Below, piece after piece: positions 63,285 to 64,000 of a DNA stretch of 64,000 bases. Source of the DNA: Phytophthora sp. 'mugwort' (lineage: Eukaryota; Oomycota; Peronosporomycetes; Peronosporales; Peronosporaceae); the NCBI GenBank assembly GCA_033558025.1, contig JAUCEF010000016.1:2728001-2792000 (forward strand), given 5' to 3'. The position numbers and the translations under genes are program-made. How positions within the stretch are numbered: the stretch's first letter is position 1; each line of letters opens with the position of its first letter. The notes under the pieces were generated by a model, which did no database searches, was not told the origin of the DNA, and saw nothing but the letters and a program-made list of their open reading frames with translations.

Positions 63285-64000
63285 TCAACAGAACTCAGTT
63301 CTTCCCCAGCAGGGCGCCCCGCGCCTACTGAGTGTCGCCGTTTCCCTGCGACGACCGATGGCTTGGCTCGATGCAGAGCGAAGGCTCGTAGGAGCTTGAC
63401 GCGACCTGCGTGACGGGCAGGTTGCCCTTAAATGGGTGGTGCTTCGGCAGATGACGCACCGATGAGCACCCATACGCTGCTCGGCAGCATGAAGCTCAGC
63501 TTCCTCATCTTCAGCGTAGCTGAGGTCCATAGGGACCGGTCCGTCGGACGTAGTAGCGTTAGCAACGCCCCAGCCAAGTCGAGACGATTTGAAGTTGAAC
63601 TCGGCGTTCAACGCAACTCTCATGGCCTCTTCGAAAAAGGAAGGGTGAGTGCGGAAGACTTCCGTCCCGGCCACGCCAGTTCGTAGGCCCTCCATAAAAA
63701 CTGTCACAGTAACTGCTTCTGGCAGAGAGAGGATCGGCCGCCATGCCGGCGATTAGAGTCCGCAACTCCTGGACGAAGTCCGCCAAGTCCTTCTTACCCT
63801 GGCGGGTACTCAGAAAGCGTGACCTCACGCGGTACGCCTGATTAGGCGGAGCAAACGCTTGCAAAAGCTGGAGTTTCAGCTATTTCCAGCTTGAGAAGGC
63901 CGCGTCCACCGACGTGCCGCACGTGAGCGCCCATTCTCGTGCTCGCTCACCGAGCATCGAGATCGCTAGCGCGACGCGCTGCTGCTCAGTATGGAGCATG
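63285..64000 (-). pseudogene. Gypsy gag C-terminal part with zinc knuckle, partial
   Basis: 63864-63559 and 63707-63285 overlap in different frames. Retrotransposon gag core: RVRSRFLSTRQGKKDLADFV QELRTLIAGM, then VFMEGLRTGVAGTEVFRTH. A CCHC knuckle follows: CVICRSTTHLRATC (C-x2-C-x4-H-x4-C). The reading continues in minus-strand sequence to the window edge ([14 protein letters not shown] near 63900), so the N-terminus is cut by the window. Confidence 0.75.

Larger units (their letters stand above)
58454..64000 (-). mobile_element. Chromodomain Ty3/Gypsy retrotransposon, inactive, runs off the window
   Basis: Leftward element with gag, protease, reverse transcriptase, RNase H, integrase and chromodomain in the Ty3/Gypsy order. 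Frames break several times. The 5' LTR and gag start lie beyond 64000; a 3' polypurine tract and LTR are at 58062-57663. It is not GATC-dense like the other two Gypsy remnants, so it is a different family. Confidence 0.85.

Noticed and set aside
1..64000. RXLR or Crinkler effector genes
   Set aside because: No frame with a signal peptide followed by RXLR-EER or LFLAK-type motifs was noticed, although the repeat-rich flanks would suit them.
1..64000. CRISPR arrays, operons, bacterial-type promoters
   Set aside because: Gene structure is eukaryotic with spliceosomal introns; no regularly spaced direct-repeat array with unique spacers is present. The phased motifs at 14.7 and 15.5 kb are subterminal transposon repeats, inverted between ends.

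Overview
The window reads as nuclear DNA of an oomycete, most likely Phytophthora or a close relative. This is an inference from several signs together. Genes are compact, with few short GT-AG introns and small or divergent intergenic gaps. There is a front-end-less delta-12 type desaturase, oomycete-style fusion proteins, and a rich set of transposons (chromodomain Gypsy, Crypton, pogo, hAT, Polinton) of the kinds known from Phytophthora genomes. No species-level claim is possible from the sequence alone.

Layout. (i) About 1-6.5 kb is repeat: a minus-strand chromodomain Ty3/Gypsy remnant unusually dense in the tetranucleotide GATC, followed by a decayed pogo-like fragment. (ii) 6.6-13.4 kb is a gene block: an OTU-type cysteine protease (+), a DAPIT/subunit-k-like ATP synthase protein (-), a class I cyclic-nucleotide phosphodiesterase in seven exons (-), and ribosomal protein eL36 (-). 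(iii) 13.4-24.4 kb is repeat: a 945-bp element with perfect 16-bp terminal inverted repeats and subterminal motif arrays, a second GATC-dense Gypsy remnant with an inverted internal piece and a long coiled-coil gag-like ORF, and a Tc1/mariner transposase with two frameshifts.

(iv) 24.5-47.3 kb is the gene-dense core. It holds a fatty acid desaturase, a Calx-beta membrane protein, a five-RRM Nop4/RBM28-like protein, a G-patch protein, a TPR-Aha1 fusion co-chaperone, a SURF2-like protein, two Gfo/Idh/MocA dehydrogenase paralogues flanking a 1009-residue IQ/coiled-coil protein, proteasome subunit RPN11, a carnosine N-methyltransferase-like enzyme, LSm5, mitochondrial ribosomal mL54, a TPR-like protein and a VOC/glyoxalase-fold protein. 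Several are nucleolar or RNA-processing housekeeping genes (eL36, Nop4-like, G-patch, SURF2-like, LSm5). Several pairs diverge from short shared promoters.

(v) 47.4-64 kb is a transposon graveyard: a Crypton tyrosine-recombinase remnant, a pogo remnant, a hAT/BED-finger remnant, an AT-rich Polinton/Maverick-like remnant (protein-primed type B DNA polymerase plus retroviral-type integrase), a fragment of an unrecognised gene family, and a chromodomain Gypsy element running off the right edge. That Gypsy element has an LTR, a polypurine tract, a tRNA-Met-like sequence and what may be the start of a second tandem copy.

The most unusual signals are: the near-identical third exons of the two dehydrogenase paralogues, whose first two exons have diverged (apparent gene conversion); the Polinton and Crypton remnants; the TIR element with about 22-bp-period subterminal repeats; and the GATC hyper-density confined to one retrotransposon family. 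Exon boundaries were worked out by eye from splice signals and reading frame.
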